Assembly: GCF_037083825.1 (NCBI RefSeq)
Contig: NZ_JBAPLU010000015.1
Location: 34,449 to 98,448, forward strand
Origin: Klenkia sesuvii
Lineage (GTDB): Bacteria; Actinomycetota; Actinomycetes; Mycobacteriales; Geodermatophilaceae
Direction: 5' to 3'
DNA length: 64,000 nucleotides
The notes beneath the pieces are model-generated. The model made no database searches. It was not told the DNA's origin and was given only the letters and a program-made list of their open reading frames with translations. Below are positions 24,905 through 32,996 of this stretch, piece after piece; position 1 is the stretch's first letter; the number at the start of each line of letters is the position of its first letter. Made by a program: the position numbers and the translations under genes.

Positions 24905-26518
24905 TCAGGACCGCTGGTAGTCGGCGAAGCGGGTGCGCAGGTCCTTCTTGGAGAACTTGCCGACGCTGGTCTTGGGCACCTCGTCGATGAACTCGACCGC
25001 CTCGGGCAGCCACCACTTGGCCACCATCGGGGTGATGTGGGAGATCACCTCGTCGGCGGTGAGCTGCTCGCCCTCGGCCACCACGACGCAGGCGAGCGGC
25101 CGCTCGTCCCACTTCGGGTCGGGGATGCCGATGACCGCGGCCTCCTTGACCTTGGGGTGGCTCATGATCGCGTTCTCCAGGTCGACCGAGCTGATCCACT
25201 CACCGCCGGACTTGATGAGGTCCTTGGTGCGGTCGGCGATCCGCACCGAGCCGTGCGGGTCGATCGCGGCGACGTCGCCGGTCTTCATCCAGCCGTCGGG
25301 GGTGGCGAGCTCGACGCCGGCGTCGGGGTTGTAGTAGTCGAGCGCGGTGGTCGAGCCGCGCACCTGCAGCTCACCGGTGGCGACGTCGTCCCAGGGCAGT
25401 TCGTCGGTCGTGCCGGCCTCGACGATGCGCACCTCGACCCCCATGAACGGGACGCCGGCGCGGGCGCGGGAGCTGGCCTGGTCGTCGTCCGAGCCGTCGA
25501 ACAGGCGGCGGGGCAGCCGGGCCGAGGTGGCCACCGGGTGGGTCTCGGTCATGCCCCAGGCCTGCAGGATCGGCAGCCCGACCTGCTCGCGGTAGGCCTC
25601 GCTCAGGGCCTTGGGGACGGCGGAGCCGCCGCAGCCGATGTCGCGCAGCCGGTGCTCGCGGCCGGCCAGCTCGGGCAGCACGCCCTGCCAGATGGTGGGC
25701 ACGCCGGCGGTGAAGGTGACGCCCTCGTCGACGATCAGGTCGGCCAGCGCCTTGGGCTGCATCATCGGGCCGGGGAAGACCATCGACGCGCCGACCGACG
25801 GGCCGGCCTGGGCCAGGCCCCACGCGTTGGCGTGGAACATCGGCACGACCGGCATGACGACGTCGGTCTCGCCCATGCCGAACACGTTGGGCTGCACCAC
25901 GGCCATGGTGTGCAGCACGGTCGAGCGGTGGCTGTAGAGCACGCCCTTGGGGTTGCCGGTGGTGCCCGACGTGTAGCACATGGAGGCGGCGAGGTTCTCG
26001 TCCTCGACCCGGAAGTCGACGGGCTCGGCGGCGGCCAGCAGCTCCTCGTAGTCGCTGATGCGCGGGTCGTCGGGGATCGGGTTGTCGCCCCCGTCGTCCA
26101 TCACGACGACGTGCCGCACGGTGGTCATCGTGTCGATCAGCGGCCACAGCAGCGGGAGCACGGTGCGGTCGACGAAGACCGCCTCGTCCTCGGCGTGGTT
26201 GGCGATGTAGGTCAGCTGCTCGGGGAACAACCGGATGTTGAGCGTGTGCAGCACGCGCCCGGTGCTCGGGACGGCGAAGTACAGCTCGAGGTGGCGGGCG
26301 GAGTTCCACGCGAAGGTGCCCACCCGGCCGTCGGCGGAGATGCCGAGGGTGTCCAGGACCCCGCCCAGCTTGCGGGTGCGCACGGCCCACTCGGCGTAGG
26401 TGGTGCGCACCGGGCCGGTCGGCGAGTTGGTCACGATCGTCTTGTCGCCGTGGTGTCGCTCCACGTAGCGGAAGATCGAGTCGATCGTCAGGGGCGTCTG
26501 CTGCATGAGGCCGCGCAT
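24905..26518 (-). CDS. Medium/long-chain fatty-acyl-CoA synthetase (AMP-forming)
   Basis: A 537-aa ANL-superfamily ligase: P-loop YTSGTTGNPKGVLYSH, A5 motif QAWGMTETHPV, A7/A8 region DGWMKTGDVAAIDPHGSVRI and RTKDLIKSGGEWISS, and the A10 lysine in KTSVGKFSKKDL. The start MRGLMQQTPLTIDSIFRYVE is typical of actinobacterial fatty-acyl-CoA synthetases that begin beta-oxidation or activate fatty acids for other uses. It is 49 nt downstream of a P450 gene on the same strand, so the two may be cotranscribed and act on related acyl substrates (inference). Confidence 0.9.
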   Translation of the reverse strand: MRGLMQQTPLTIDSIFRYVERHHGDKTIVTNSPTGPVRTTYAEWAVRTRKLGGVLDTLGISADGRVGTFAWNSARHLELYFAVPSTGRVLHTLNIRLFPEQLTYIANHAEDEAVFVDRTVLPLLWPLIDTMTTVRHVVVMDDGGDNPIPDDPRISDYEELLAAAEPVDFRVEDENLAASMCYTSGTTGNPKGVLYSHRSTVLHTMAVVQPNVFGMGETDVVMPVVPMFHANAWGLAQAGPSVGASMVFPGPMMQPKALADLIVDEGVTFTAGVPTIWQGVLPELAGREHRLRDIGCGGSAVPKALSEAYREQVGLPILQAWGMTETHPVATSARLPRRLFDGSDDDQASSRARAGVPFMGVEVRIVEAGTTDELPWDDVATGELQVRGSTTALDYYNPDAGVELATPDGWMKTGDVAAIDPHGSVRIADRTKDLIKSGGEWISSVDLENAIMSHPKVKEAAVIGIPDPKWDERPLACVVVAEGEQLTADEVISHITPMVAKWWLPEAVEFIDEVPKTSVGKFSKKDLRTRFADYQRS

Positions 26519-26567
26519 GGCGGCATCAAACCAGTGAGCGGTGACACCTTCTACCGATGGGTGACGA

Positions 26568-27770
26568 TCACCGCAACGTCAGGGGCAGCTCGGCCAGGCC
26601 GCGGATGACGAACTCGGGACGACGACGCGCCTCACCGGCCAGCTCGAGCACCGACGTGCGGGCCAGCAGCGCGCCGAAGGAGGCCTGCAGCTCGACCCGG
26701 GCCAGCGGCGCACCGATGCAGAAGTGCACCCCGGCGCCGAAGGAGATGTGCGGGTTGTCGGTGCGGCCGACGTCGAGGGTGTCGGGGGCCTCGAACACCG
26801 CGGGGTCGTGGTTGCCGGCGCCCAGCAGTGCGGCGACCTTCTGCCCCTGCTCGACGGTCACCCCGCCCAGCTCGACGTCGGCGGTGGCGGTGCGCTCGAA
26901 CAGCTGCAGCGGGGAGTCGAAGCGCATGAGCTCCTCGATCGCGGTCGGCAGCAGCGACGGGTCGGCGCGCAGCCGGGCCAGCTGGTCGGGGCGCTGCAGC
27001 AGTGCCAGCAGGCCGTTGCCGGTGACGTTGACGGTGGCCTCGTGGCCGGCGTTGAGCAGCAGGATGCAGGTGGTGACCAGCTCGTCCTCGGTGAGCCGGT
27101 CGCCGTCTGCGTCCCGCGCGGTGACCAGGTGGGTGAGCAGGTCCTCGCCGGGTGCCTGCCGGCGCTGCGCGGCCAGGTCGCGCAGGTAGCCGACGAACTC
27201 CGCGGCCGCGGTCTCGGCGGCGTCCTCGGTCTCCGTCGTACGGCCGTACTCGTACATCTTCACGATCGCGTTGGACCACGGCCGCAGCAGCGGCCGGTCG
27301 GCCTGCGGCACGCCCAGCAGCTCGGCGATCACCTCGACCGGCAGCTGCTCGGCCATCCCGGTGAACAGGTCGACCGGCTGGCCGGCGGTCGAGCGCTCGA
27401 CCATGCCGTCGACCAGCTCACCGGCCAGTTGCTCGACCCACGGGCGCAGCCGCTCGACGTGCCCGCGCGCGAAGGCGGCGCTGATCAGCCGACGGAGCCG
27501 GGTGTGGTCCGGTGGCTCCATCTCCAGGATCGCGTTGCGGTGGATGAGGTTGAACTGCCCGAACCGCTCGGCCGGGGCGCGGTCGGTCCAGATCCGGCCC
27601 AGCGCCCGGGTGCGCAGCACCGCGTTGGCCTCGGCGTGCCCGTACGCCAGCCACATGCCCAGGCCCTCGTCCCACTGCACCGGCGCCTGGGCGCGGGCCG
27701 CGGCGAAGGCGGGGTAGGGGTTCTCGACGACGGCGGGGTCGGTCAGGTCCAGCACCGGGAGAGTGTGCAC
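26568..27770 (-). CDS. Cytochrome P450
   Basis: A 400-aa soluble class I P450. The haem ligand is C351 in FGAGVHFCIGAPLARVE; the K-helix ExxR is EELMR; the I-helix has AGHEAT where AGxDT is usual, a common actinobacterial variant. Start GTG 27770 (VHTLPVLDLTDPAVVENPYP) gives the normal length; longer readings overlap the divergent gene. No ferredoxin or reductase gene is adjacent, so redox partners are elsewhere. Substrate unknown. Confidence 0.92.
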   Translation of the reverse strand: MHTLPVLDLTDPAVVENPYPAFAAARAQAPVQWDEGLGMWLAYGHAEANAVLRTRALGRIWTDRAPAERFGQFNLIHRNAILEMEPPDHTRLRRLISAAFARGHVERLRPWVEQLAGELVDGMVERSTAGQPVDLFTGMAEQLPVEVIAELLGVPQADRPLLRPWSNAIVKMYEYGRTTETEDAAETAAAEFVGYLRDLAAQRRQAPGEDLLTHLVTARDADGDRLTEDELVTTCILLLNAGHEATVNVTGNGLLALLQRPDQLARLRADPSLLPTAIEELMRFDSPLQLFERTATADVELGGVTVEQGQKVAALLGAGNHDPAVFEAPDTLDVGRTDNPHISFGAGVHFCIGAPLARVELQASFGALLARTSVLELAGEARRRPEFVIRGLAELPLTLR

Positions 27771-27805
27771 CGTGGCCCGCCGGGCGCCCGCATAGTCTCG
27801 GACGC

Positions 27806-28744
27806 ATGGCCCGCACGCAGACCAAGCGCCGTCCCGCACCTCCCGCCGCCGCGGCGGGCGAGCAGAACCCCAAGGCGCCGTGCGCCTGCGGTTCGGGGCG
27901 CAAGTACAAGCACTGCCACGGCTCGGCGTACGCGCCGGTGGTCACCCGACCCTTCGAGGGCCTGCCCGGCGAGACCCACTGGGTGGCCCTGCGCGAACTC
28001 GTCCCGGCGGCCACCGCCACCCTGACCACGACCGACGGCCGCACCGCGACGCTGGCCAGCGTGCTGCCCGGCGGTGCCCCGGCGCTGGTGCGGGCGTCGG
28101 GGGAGATCCTGCTCGGGGTGCAGCTGGCCACCTCCTCCGACGACGTCAGCCGCGACCTGGGCACTGCCCTGGCCGCCGCGCTCGAGGCCCCGGCCGGCGC
28201 GCCCGTCGACCCGGGCCCCATCGGCGCCGAGGGCTCGGCCGGACCGCGCCTGCAGGACCTGCTGGACCCGGCCGCCGACCTCGAGGTCACGGTGCACGAC
28301 GACTTCGGCTTCTGGCTCGAGGGCACCGGCGCCGGCCCGGCCGCGATGGCGGGGCTCGAGCAGGCCAACGAGGCGATCATCCCGACCGTGCGGCTCGAGG
28401 GCCTCGGCGCGGCCTACTGGTGCCGCCCGGCCACCGACCGGGCGCACGTGCGCTGGGTGCGCCCCGAGCCGGAGGAGCAGCTGCTCGACGCGCTGGCCCG
28501 GCTGGGGGCGGCCGAGCAGCTGACCCTGGGGGCGGGCACCAAGTACGCCGGCGCCTTCCGCGCGCACGGCCTCGTCGTCCCGGTGTGGGACGTCCCGGCC
28601 GACGTGCCCGCGGCCGACTGGACCGGCCCCTCGCGCGAGCTGGACCAGCGGCTCATCGCCGCGCTGGCCGTGACCGACCCGTTGACCGCCGACGAGCGCC
28701 GGGCGCGGGCGGGGCTGCTCTCGCGCCAGGTCACCCTGCGCTGA
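27806..28744 (+). CDS. DUF5926 protein with an N-terminal SEC-C zinc motif
   Basis: A 312-aa protein beginning with a basic Ala/Pro-rich stretch and a SEC-C zinc-binding motif (PCACGSGRKYKHCHG, residues about 26-40, ligands C-x-C-x8-C-H). The rest matches the actinobacterial DUF5926 family as I recall it (FEGLPGETHWVALRELVPAA near the start). SEC-C proteins often associate with translation or secretion machinery, but this family has no assigned role. The 3' end overlaps the convergent GGDEF gene by 14 nt. Confidence 0.88.
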   Translation: MARTQTKRRPAPPAAAAGEQNPKAPCACGSGRKYKHCHGSAYAPVVTRPFEGLPGETHWVALRELVPAATATLTTTDGRTATLASVLPGGAPALVRASGEILLGVQLATSSDDVSRDLGTALAAALEAPAGAPVDPGPIGAEGSAGPRLQDLLDPAADLEVTVHDDFGFWLEGTGAGPAAMAGLEQANEAIIPTVRLEGLGAAYWCRPATDRAHVRWVRPEPEEQLLDALARLGAAEQLTLGAGTKYAGAFRAHGLVVPVWDVPADVPAADWTGPSRELDQRLIAALAVTDPLTADERRARAGLLSRQVTLR

Positions 28745-29810
28745 CCGCGCGGTCGCGGCCGGCCTCCTTGGCCCGGTAGAGCGCCGCGTCTGCGGCGGTG
28801 TAGAGGGTCCGGACGTCGCCCGCGTGGGTGGGTGACTGGGCCACCCCCACGCTCACGGTCAGCGGCAGGCAGTCGCCGCCGGCCAGGGGCAGGGGGTGCG
28901 CCCGGACGGCGGCGACCATCTCCTGCGCGCGGCGCTCGGCCACGTCCGGCGGGCAGCCGGTCAGCAGCACGGCCAGCTCGTCGCCGCCCATCCGGCTGAC
29001 GACCGCGTCGGTGCCGCGCACCGCCTGCCGCAGCACCTCCCCGAGGTGGCGGAGCGCGTCGTCGCCCACCGGGTGGCCGTGGCGGTCGTTGATCGTCTTG
29101 AACAGGTCGACGTCGACCAGCACCAGCGCGGTGCCGTGGCGCTGGCCGCCGCCGACGGCGCCGGCCAGCGCTGCGTCCAGCACGTGCCGGGTCACCAGGC
29201 CGGTCAGCGGGTCGACCGTGGCCTGCTCGCGCAGCCGGTGCACCAGCCGCTCGTGCCGGTTCCCGGCGGCGGTCAGCAGCGCGGTGGCCATGGCGAGGGT
29301 GGCGGCCACGAAGGCGGCGTCGGGGATGGCGCGTTCCCATGCCTCCAGGTGGAGCACCAGCGCGGTGTTCGAGCACGCCGAGAAGGCAGCGGTGCACCAC
29401 GCGCCGACCGGCCGCAGCTGGGAGGCCGCCCACAGCGTGGGCAGGACGGCGAACACCTGCGCGGCCGCCGACGTGTCGCTGGTCAGCCAGTTCAACCCGA
29501 ACAGCACGACCGCGCCGCCGAGGGGGAGCAGGGCGAGCAGGCCGTGCTCGTCGGGGCTGCGCGGGTCGGTGCGGGCCAGGAGCCCGCTGACGACCAGCAG
29601 CAGCGCCGCCGCGAGCCAGGACCCGACGTCGGCGATCAGGGACTGCGTGCCGAACAGGGCGAACGCCACCTGCACCCCGGCGGCCGACACCATCACCCAG
29701 ATCGCCAGCCGGGCGGCCGAGCGCGGGTCGCGGGCGCCGAACCACCGCTGCCGACGGCGCGCCGGGCGAGGCAGGCCGTCGGGAGCGGTGGCTGTGGGGT
29801 GGGTGTTCAC
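28731..29810 (-). CDS. Membrane GGDEF-domain protein (putative diguanylate cyclase)
   Basis: A 359-aa protein with about six membrane helices in the first 180 residues and a C-terminal GGDEF domain (VDPLTGLVTRHVLDAALAG onward). The active-site motif reads GGDEL (275-279), with Leu in place of the final Phe, a tolerated change; DVDLFKTINDRHGHPVGDDAL carries the usual metal and guanine-binding residues. RGTD (265-268) resembles the inhibitory RxxD site but sits one residue further away than usual. GTG 29810 is taken as start. It could supply c-di-GMP for the EAL-fused polysaccharide synthase at 58.7-61.8 kb (inference). Confidence 0.85.
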   Translation of the reverse strand: MNTHPTATAPDGLPRPARRRQRWFGARDPRSAARLAIWVMVSAAGVQVAFALFGTQSLIADVGSWLAAALLLVVSGLLARTDPRSPDEHGLLALLPLGGAVVLFGLNWLTSDTSAAAQVFAVLPTLWAASQLRPVGAWCTAAFSACSNTALVLHLEAWERAIPDAAFVAATLAMATALLTAAGNRHERLVHRLREQATVDPLTGLVTRHVLDAALAGAVGGGQRHGTALVLVDVDLFKTINDRHGHPVGDDALRHLGEVLRQAVRGTDAVVSRMGGDELAVLLTGCPPDVAERRAQEMVAAVRAHPLPLAGGDCLPLTVSVGVAQSPTHAGDVRTLYTAADAALYRAKEAGRDRAVSAG

Positions 29811-30076
29811 GTGTCCTCGGGTCCGGGCGGGTGCTGTCCCTTCGGCGCGTGGGTGTCCCGGGTACACCCGTCCCGCCCTCGTCCGCCCCCTTCGGGTGAG
29901 GTGCCGCTGACCCCGGGGACACCCGCCCGGTTCGGCCCGTGATCTCGCCCGCCGGAAGCGAGTCCGCAGGTGGAGCGGGATCGGGACGGCAGAACGGGCG
30001 CATCCGGGCCGAAGGGCAGACATGACGAGGTGTCGGCTTCGTTACGAGAACGTGACCGCCGGCTGCCGGGAACGGC
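29811..30076. promoter_or_regulatory. GGDEF upstream region with a repeated GGGTGT motif
   Basis: Gene-free region between the GGDEF protein and the sugar transporter operon. CCCGGGTACACCC (29857-29869) and CCCGGGGACACCC (29912-29924) are direct repeats 55 bp apart, and the first is half of an inverted repeat GGGTGT-CCCGGGT-ACACCC (29851-29869). They read GGGTGT(A/C)CCCGGG toward the GGDEF gene and are plausible binding sites for an unknown regulator. Nothing else recognisable. Confidence 0.4.
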
Positions 30077-30120
30077 TTGACGAGACCCACTTGTTAGCGT
30101 TCACAATGTGAGCGCTCGCA
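30077..30120 (+). promoter_or_regulatory. Promoter with two LacI-type operators for the sugar ABC operon
   Basis: TTGACG (30077-30082) is a good -35 element, with CACAAT about 19 bp on as a possible -10. TGTTAGCGTTCACA (30092-30105) matches the perfect palindrome upstream of araB (TGTTAGCGCTAACA) at 12 of 14 bases; TGTGAGCGCTCGCA (30107-30120) matches it at 11 of 14 and keeps the AGCGCT core. Their placement over and after the -10 fits repression by the LacI-family protein encoded at 34284. Confidence 0.7.
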
Positions 30121-30181
30121 CAGCTGCGGGCCTGAGCGCCGAGATGTGTCCGGCGGGCAGTCGTCTCGTGAAGGAGTTCCA

Positions 30182-31336
30182 GTGAGCAGCAAGCTCAGGT
30201 TTGGCGCCATCGGCGCGGTGGCCGCGATCGGTCTGACCGCCTGCGGCGGTAGCGGTGCCGGTGGGGGCGGCAACGACACGGCCGGTCAGGACCCCAGTGA
30301 CCTCAGCATCGGCGTGGCGATGCCGACCGAGACCTCGGAGCGTTGGATCGCCGACGGCGACAACGTCAAGTCGCAGCTCGAGGACGCCGGCTACAGCGTC
30401 GAGCTCCAGTTCGCCGGCGACGACATCCCGACCCAGTCCCGCCAGGTCGACCAGATGATCAACGACGGCGTCGACGTCCTCATCATCGCCGCGATCGACG
30501 GCACCGCGCTGGCCCCGCAGCTCGAGGCCGCCGCGGAGCAGGGCATCGAGGTCATCTCCTACGACCGCCTCATCCGCGACAGCGAGAACGTCGACTTCTA
30601 CGTCACGTTCGACAACTTCGAGGTCGGTGTCGCGCAGGCCAACGCCCTGCTCGTGGGCCTCGGCCTGCAGAACGAGGACGGTTCGGCCGGCTCGGCCACC
30701 GGTCCGTTCAACGTCGAGCTGTTCGCCGGCTCGCTCGACGACAACAACGCGTTCTTCTTCTTCGACGGCGCGATGTCGGTCCTGCAGCCGCTGATCGACG
30801 ACGGCACGCTCGTCGTCCCCTCGGGCCAGACCGACATCACGCAGGCCGCCACGCTGCGCTGGCAGCAGGAGACCGCGCAGTCGCGCATGGAGACGCTGCT
30901 GACCTCGAACTACGGCGGCGGCACCGTGCTCAACGGCGTGCTCTCGCCCTACGACGGCATCTCGCGCGGCATCATCACCGCCCTGCAGAACGCCGGCTAC
31001 GGGCCGAACCTCGACAGCACCCCGCAGCCGCTGCCCGTGGTCACCGGCCAGGACGCCGAGATCGCCTCGGTCGCCCTGATCGACCAGGGTGTCCAGAGCT
31101 CCACGATCTTCAAGGACACCCGCCTGCTGGCCGAGCAGGCCGTCGCGGCCGCCACGGCGATCCTGAACGACGAGGAGCCCGAGGCCAACGACACCGAGAC
31201 CTACGACAACGGCGTGAAGGTCGTCCCGTCCTACCTGCTCCCGGTCGAGACGGTCTTCGCCGACGACATCCAGTCGGTGCTCGTGGACTCCGGTTACTAC
31301 ACCGAGTCCGAGGTCCAGTCCGGCCAGGCCGACTGA
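30182..31336 (+). CDS. chvE: ChvE-type sugar-binding lipoprotein
   Basis: A 384-aa periplasmic-binding-protein-fold lipoprotein: signal peptide and lipobox LTAC (Cys about residue 21), then SIGVAMPTETSERWIADGDN and VDVLIIAAIDGTALAPQLEA, strongly like ChvE multiple-monosaccharide binding proteins (arabinose, galactose, glucose, xylose). GTG 30182 has AAGGAG 5 nt upstream. It heads the chvE-gguA-gguB operon; a very stable hairpin after the gene would keep binding-protein mRNA in excess over the transporter. Confidence 0.9.
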   Translation: MSSKLRFGAIGAVAAIGLTACGGSGAGGGGNDTAGQDPSDLSIGVAMPTETSERWIADGDNVKSQLEDAGYSVELQFAGDDIPTQSRQVDQMINDGVDVLIIAAIDGTALAPQLEAAAEQGIEVISYDRLIRDSENVDFYVTFDNFEVGVAQANALLVGLGLQNEDGSAGSATGPFNVELFAGSLDDNNAFFFFDGAMSVLQPLIDDGTLVVPSGQTDITQAATLRWQQETAQSRMETLLTSNYGGGTVLNGVLSPYDGISRGIITALQNAGYGPNLDSTPQPLPVVTGQDAEIASVALIDQGVQSSTIFKDTRLLAEQAVAAATAILNDEEPEANDTETYDNGVKVVPSYLLPVETVFADDIQSVLVDSGYYTESEVQSGQAD

Positions 31337-31349
31337 CCCACCCCTGAAC

Positions 31350-31389
31350 CCGGCCGGGTCCGGCAGCGCACGCTGCCGGGCCCGGCCGG
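31350..31389 (+). terminator. 19-bp hairpin between chvE and gguA (attenuator or mRNA stabiliser)
   Basis: The arm CCGGCCGGGTCCGGCAGCG (31350-31368) pairs along its whole length, with a single G-T pair, with 31371-31389 across a 2-nt spacer. No T-run follows. It probably protects chvE mRNA 3' ends or partially terminates, as in many binding-protein operons. Confidence 0.7.
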
Positions 31390-31392
31390 CTC

Positions 31393-31430
31393 CACGGCAC
31401 CACCCGCACGGCACCACCCGCACGGCACCA
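31393..31430. repeat. 14-bp tandem repeat, 2.7 copies
   Basis: CACGGCACCACCCG at 31393-31406 and 31407-31420, followed by the first ten bases again at 31421-31430, in the untranslated gap before gguA. Simple slippage product; no function evident. Confidence 0.85.
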
Positions 31431-31457
31431 CTGATCGAGACGAGACGACGGAGTCCC

Positions 31458-32996
31458 ATGGCCGACCACATCCTCGAGATGCGCTCCATCACCAAGACCT
31501 TCCCCGGGGTCAAGGCGCTCTCCGACGTGACGCTCTCGGTCGAGCGCGGCGAGGTGCACGCGATCTGCGGGGAGAACGGCGCCGGCAAGTCCACCCTCAT
31601 GAAGGTGCTGTCCGGGGTCTACCCGGCCGGTGACTACGAGGGCGAGATCCTCTTCGACGGCCAGGTCGTCTCCTTCGGCGGCATCCGGGACTCCGAGCAC
31701 GCCGGCATCGTGATCATCCACCAGGAGCTCGCCCTGGTGCCCTACCTCTCGATCGCCGAGAACATCTTCCTGGGCAGCGAGAAGCGCGGCCGGTTCGGTC
31801 TCATCGACTGGAACCTGGCCAACGCCCAGGCCGCCGACCTGCTGCGGCAGGTCGGGCTGGCCGAGAACCCGACCACGCCGGTCGGCCAGCTCGGCGTCGG
31901 CAAGCAGCAGCTGGTCGAGATCGCCAAGGCGCTGTCCAAGGACGTCAAGCTGCTCATCCTCGACGAGCCGACAGCGGCGCTCAACGACACCGACTCGGCA
32001 CACCTGCTCGGCCTCATTCGAGGCCTGAAGACGCAGGGGATGACCTCGATCATCATCTCGCACAAGCTGAACGAGATCGACGCCATCGCCGACCACACCA
32101 CGATCATCCGGGACGGCCAGTCGGTCGAGACCCTCGACATGGCCGACGAGTCGGTGACCGTCGACCGGATCATCCGCGGCATGGTCGGCCGCACGCTGGA
32201 CTCCTACTACCCCGAGCGCGAGTCGCACCCGGGCGAGGAGGTCCTGCGGGTCGAGGACTGGACCGTGCAGCACCCCACCCAGGACCGCCTCGTCGTCGAC
32301 CACGCCAGCTTCGACGTCCGGGCCGGGGAGGTCGTGGGCATCGCAGGGCTCATGGGCGCCGGGCGCACCGAGCTGGCCATGAGCATCTTCGGCCGCTCCT
32401 ACGGCACGTACGTCGAGGGCCGCATCTTCCTCCACGGCAAGGAGACCAGGGCGCGCAGCGTCGCCGAGGCCATCGACGCCGGCATCGCCTACGCCACCGA
32501 GGACCGCAAGAAGTACGGCCTCAACCTCATCGACGACATCTCGCGCAACGTCTCCGCAGCCGCCCTCGGCAAGCTGTCCAGCCGCGGGTTCGTGGACGCG
32601 AACGAGGAGGCGCGCGAGGCCGAGGACGCCCGCCGCTCGATGAACATCAAGGCGCCGACCGTGAAGTCCATCGTCGGCAAGCTCTCCGGTGGCAACCAGC
32701 AGAAGGTCGTGCTGAGCAAGTGGCTGCTCACCGACCCCGACGTGCTGATCCTCGACGAGCCCACCCGCGGCATCGACGTCGGCGCCAAGTACGAGATCTA
32801 CACGATCATCAACAAGCTGGTCGCGGCCGGGAAGGCCGTCGTCGTGATCAGCTCCGAGCTGCCCGAGCTGCTCGGCATCTGCGACCGCGTCTACACCCTC
32901 TCGGCCGGCCGGATCACCGGTCAGGTGCCGGTCGCCGACGCCACCCAGGAACGCCTCATGACCCTCATGACCCAGGAGAAGGAGCTCGTCGGATGA
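31458..32996 (+). CDS. gguA: Sugar ABC transporter ATPase, two nucleotide-binding domains (GguA/XylG-like)
   Basis: A 512-aa duplicated ATPase. The first half has Walker A GENGAGKST, signature-region LGVGKQQLVEIAKALSKD (with the degenerate LGVGK form usual in this family) and LLILDEPTAALND. The second half has a degenerate Walker A (GLMGAGRTELA), LSGGNQQKVVLSKWL and LILDEPTRGIDVGAK. This is the carbohydrate-uptake CUT2 layout, energising ChvE-GguB import. Its stop overlaps the gguB start (ATGA). Confidence 0.93.
   Translation: MADHILEMRSITKTFPGVKALSDVTLSVERGEVHAICGENGAGKSTLMKVLSGVYPAGDYEGEILFDGQVVSFGGIRDSEHAGIVIIHQELALVPYLSIAENIFLGSEKRGRFGLIDWNLANAQAADLLRQVGLAENPTTPVGQLGVGKQQLVEIAKALSKDVKLLILDEPTAALNDTDSAHLLGLIRGLKTQGMTSIIISHKLNEIDAIADHTTIIRDGQSVETLDMADESVTVDRIIRGMVGRTLDSYYPERESHPGEEVLRVEDWTVQHPTQDRLVVDHASFDVRAGEVVGIAGLMGAGRTELAMSIFGRSYGTYVEGRIFLHGKETRARSVAEAIDAGIAYATEDRKKYGLNLIDDISRNVSAAALGKLSSRGFVDANEEAREAEDARRSMNIKAPTVKSIVGKLSGGNQQKVVLSKWLLTDPDVLILDEPTRGIDVGAKYEIYTIINKLVAAGKAVVVISSELPELLGICDRVYTLSAGRITGQVPVADATQERLMTLMTQEKELVG

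Noticed and set aside
31393..31430. CRISPR-like array
   Set aside because: Contiguous 14-bp tandem repeats without spacers and no cas genes nearby; the 17-bp array at 22549 is rejected for the same reason.
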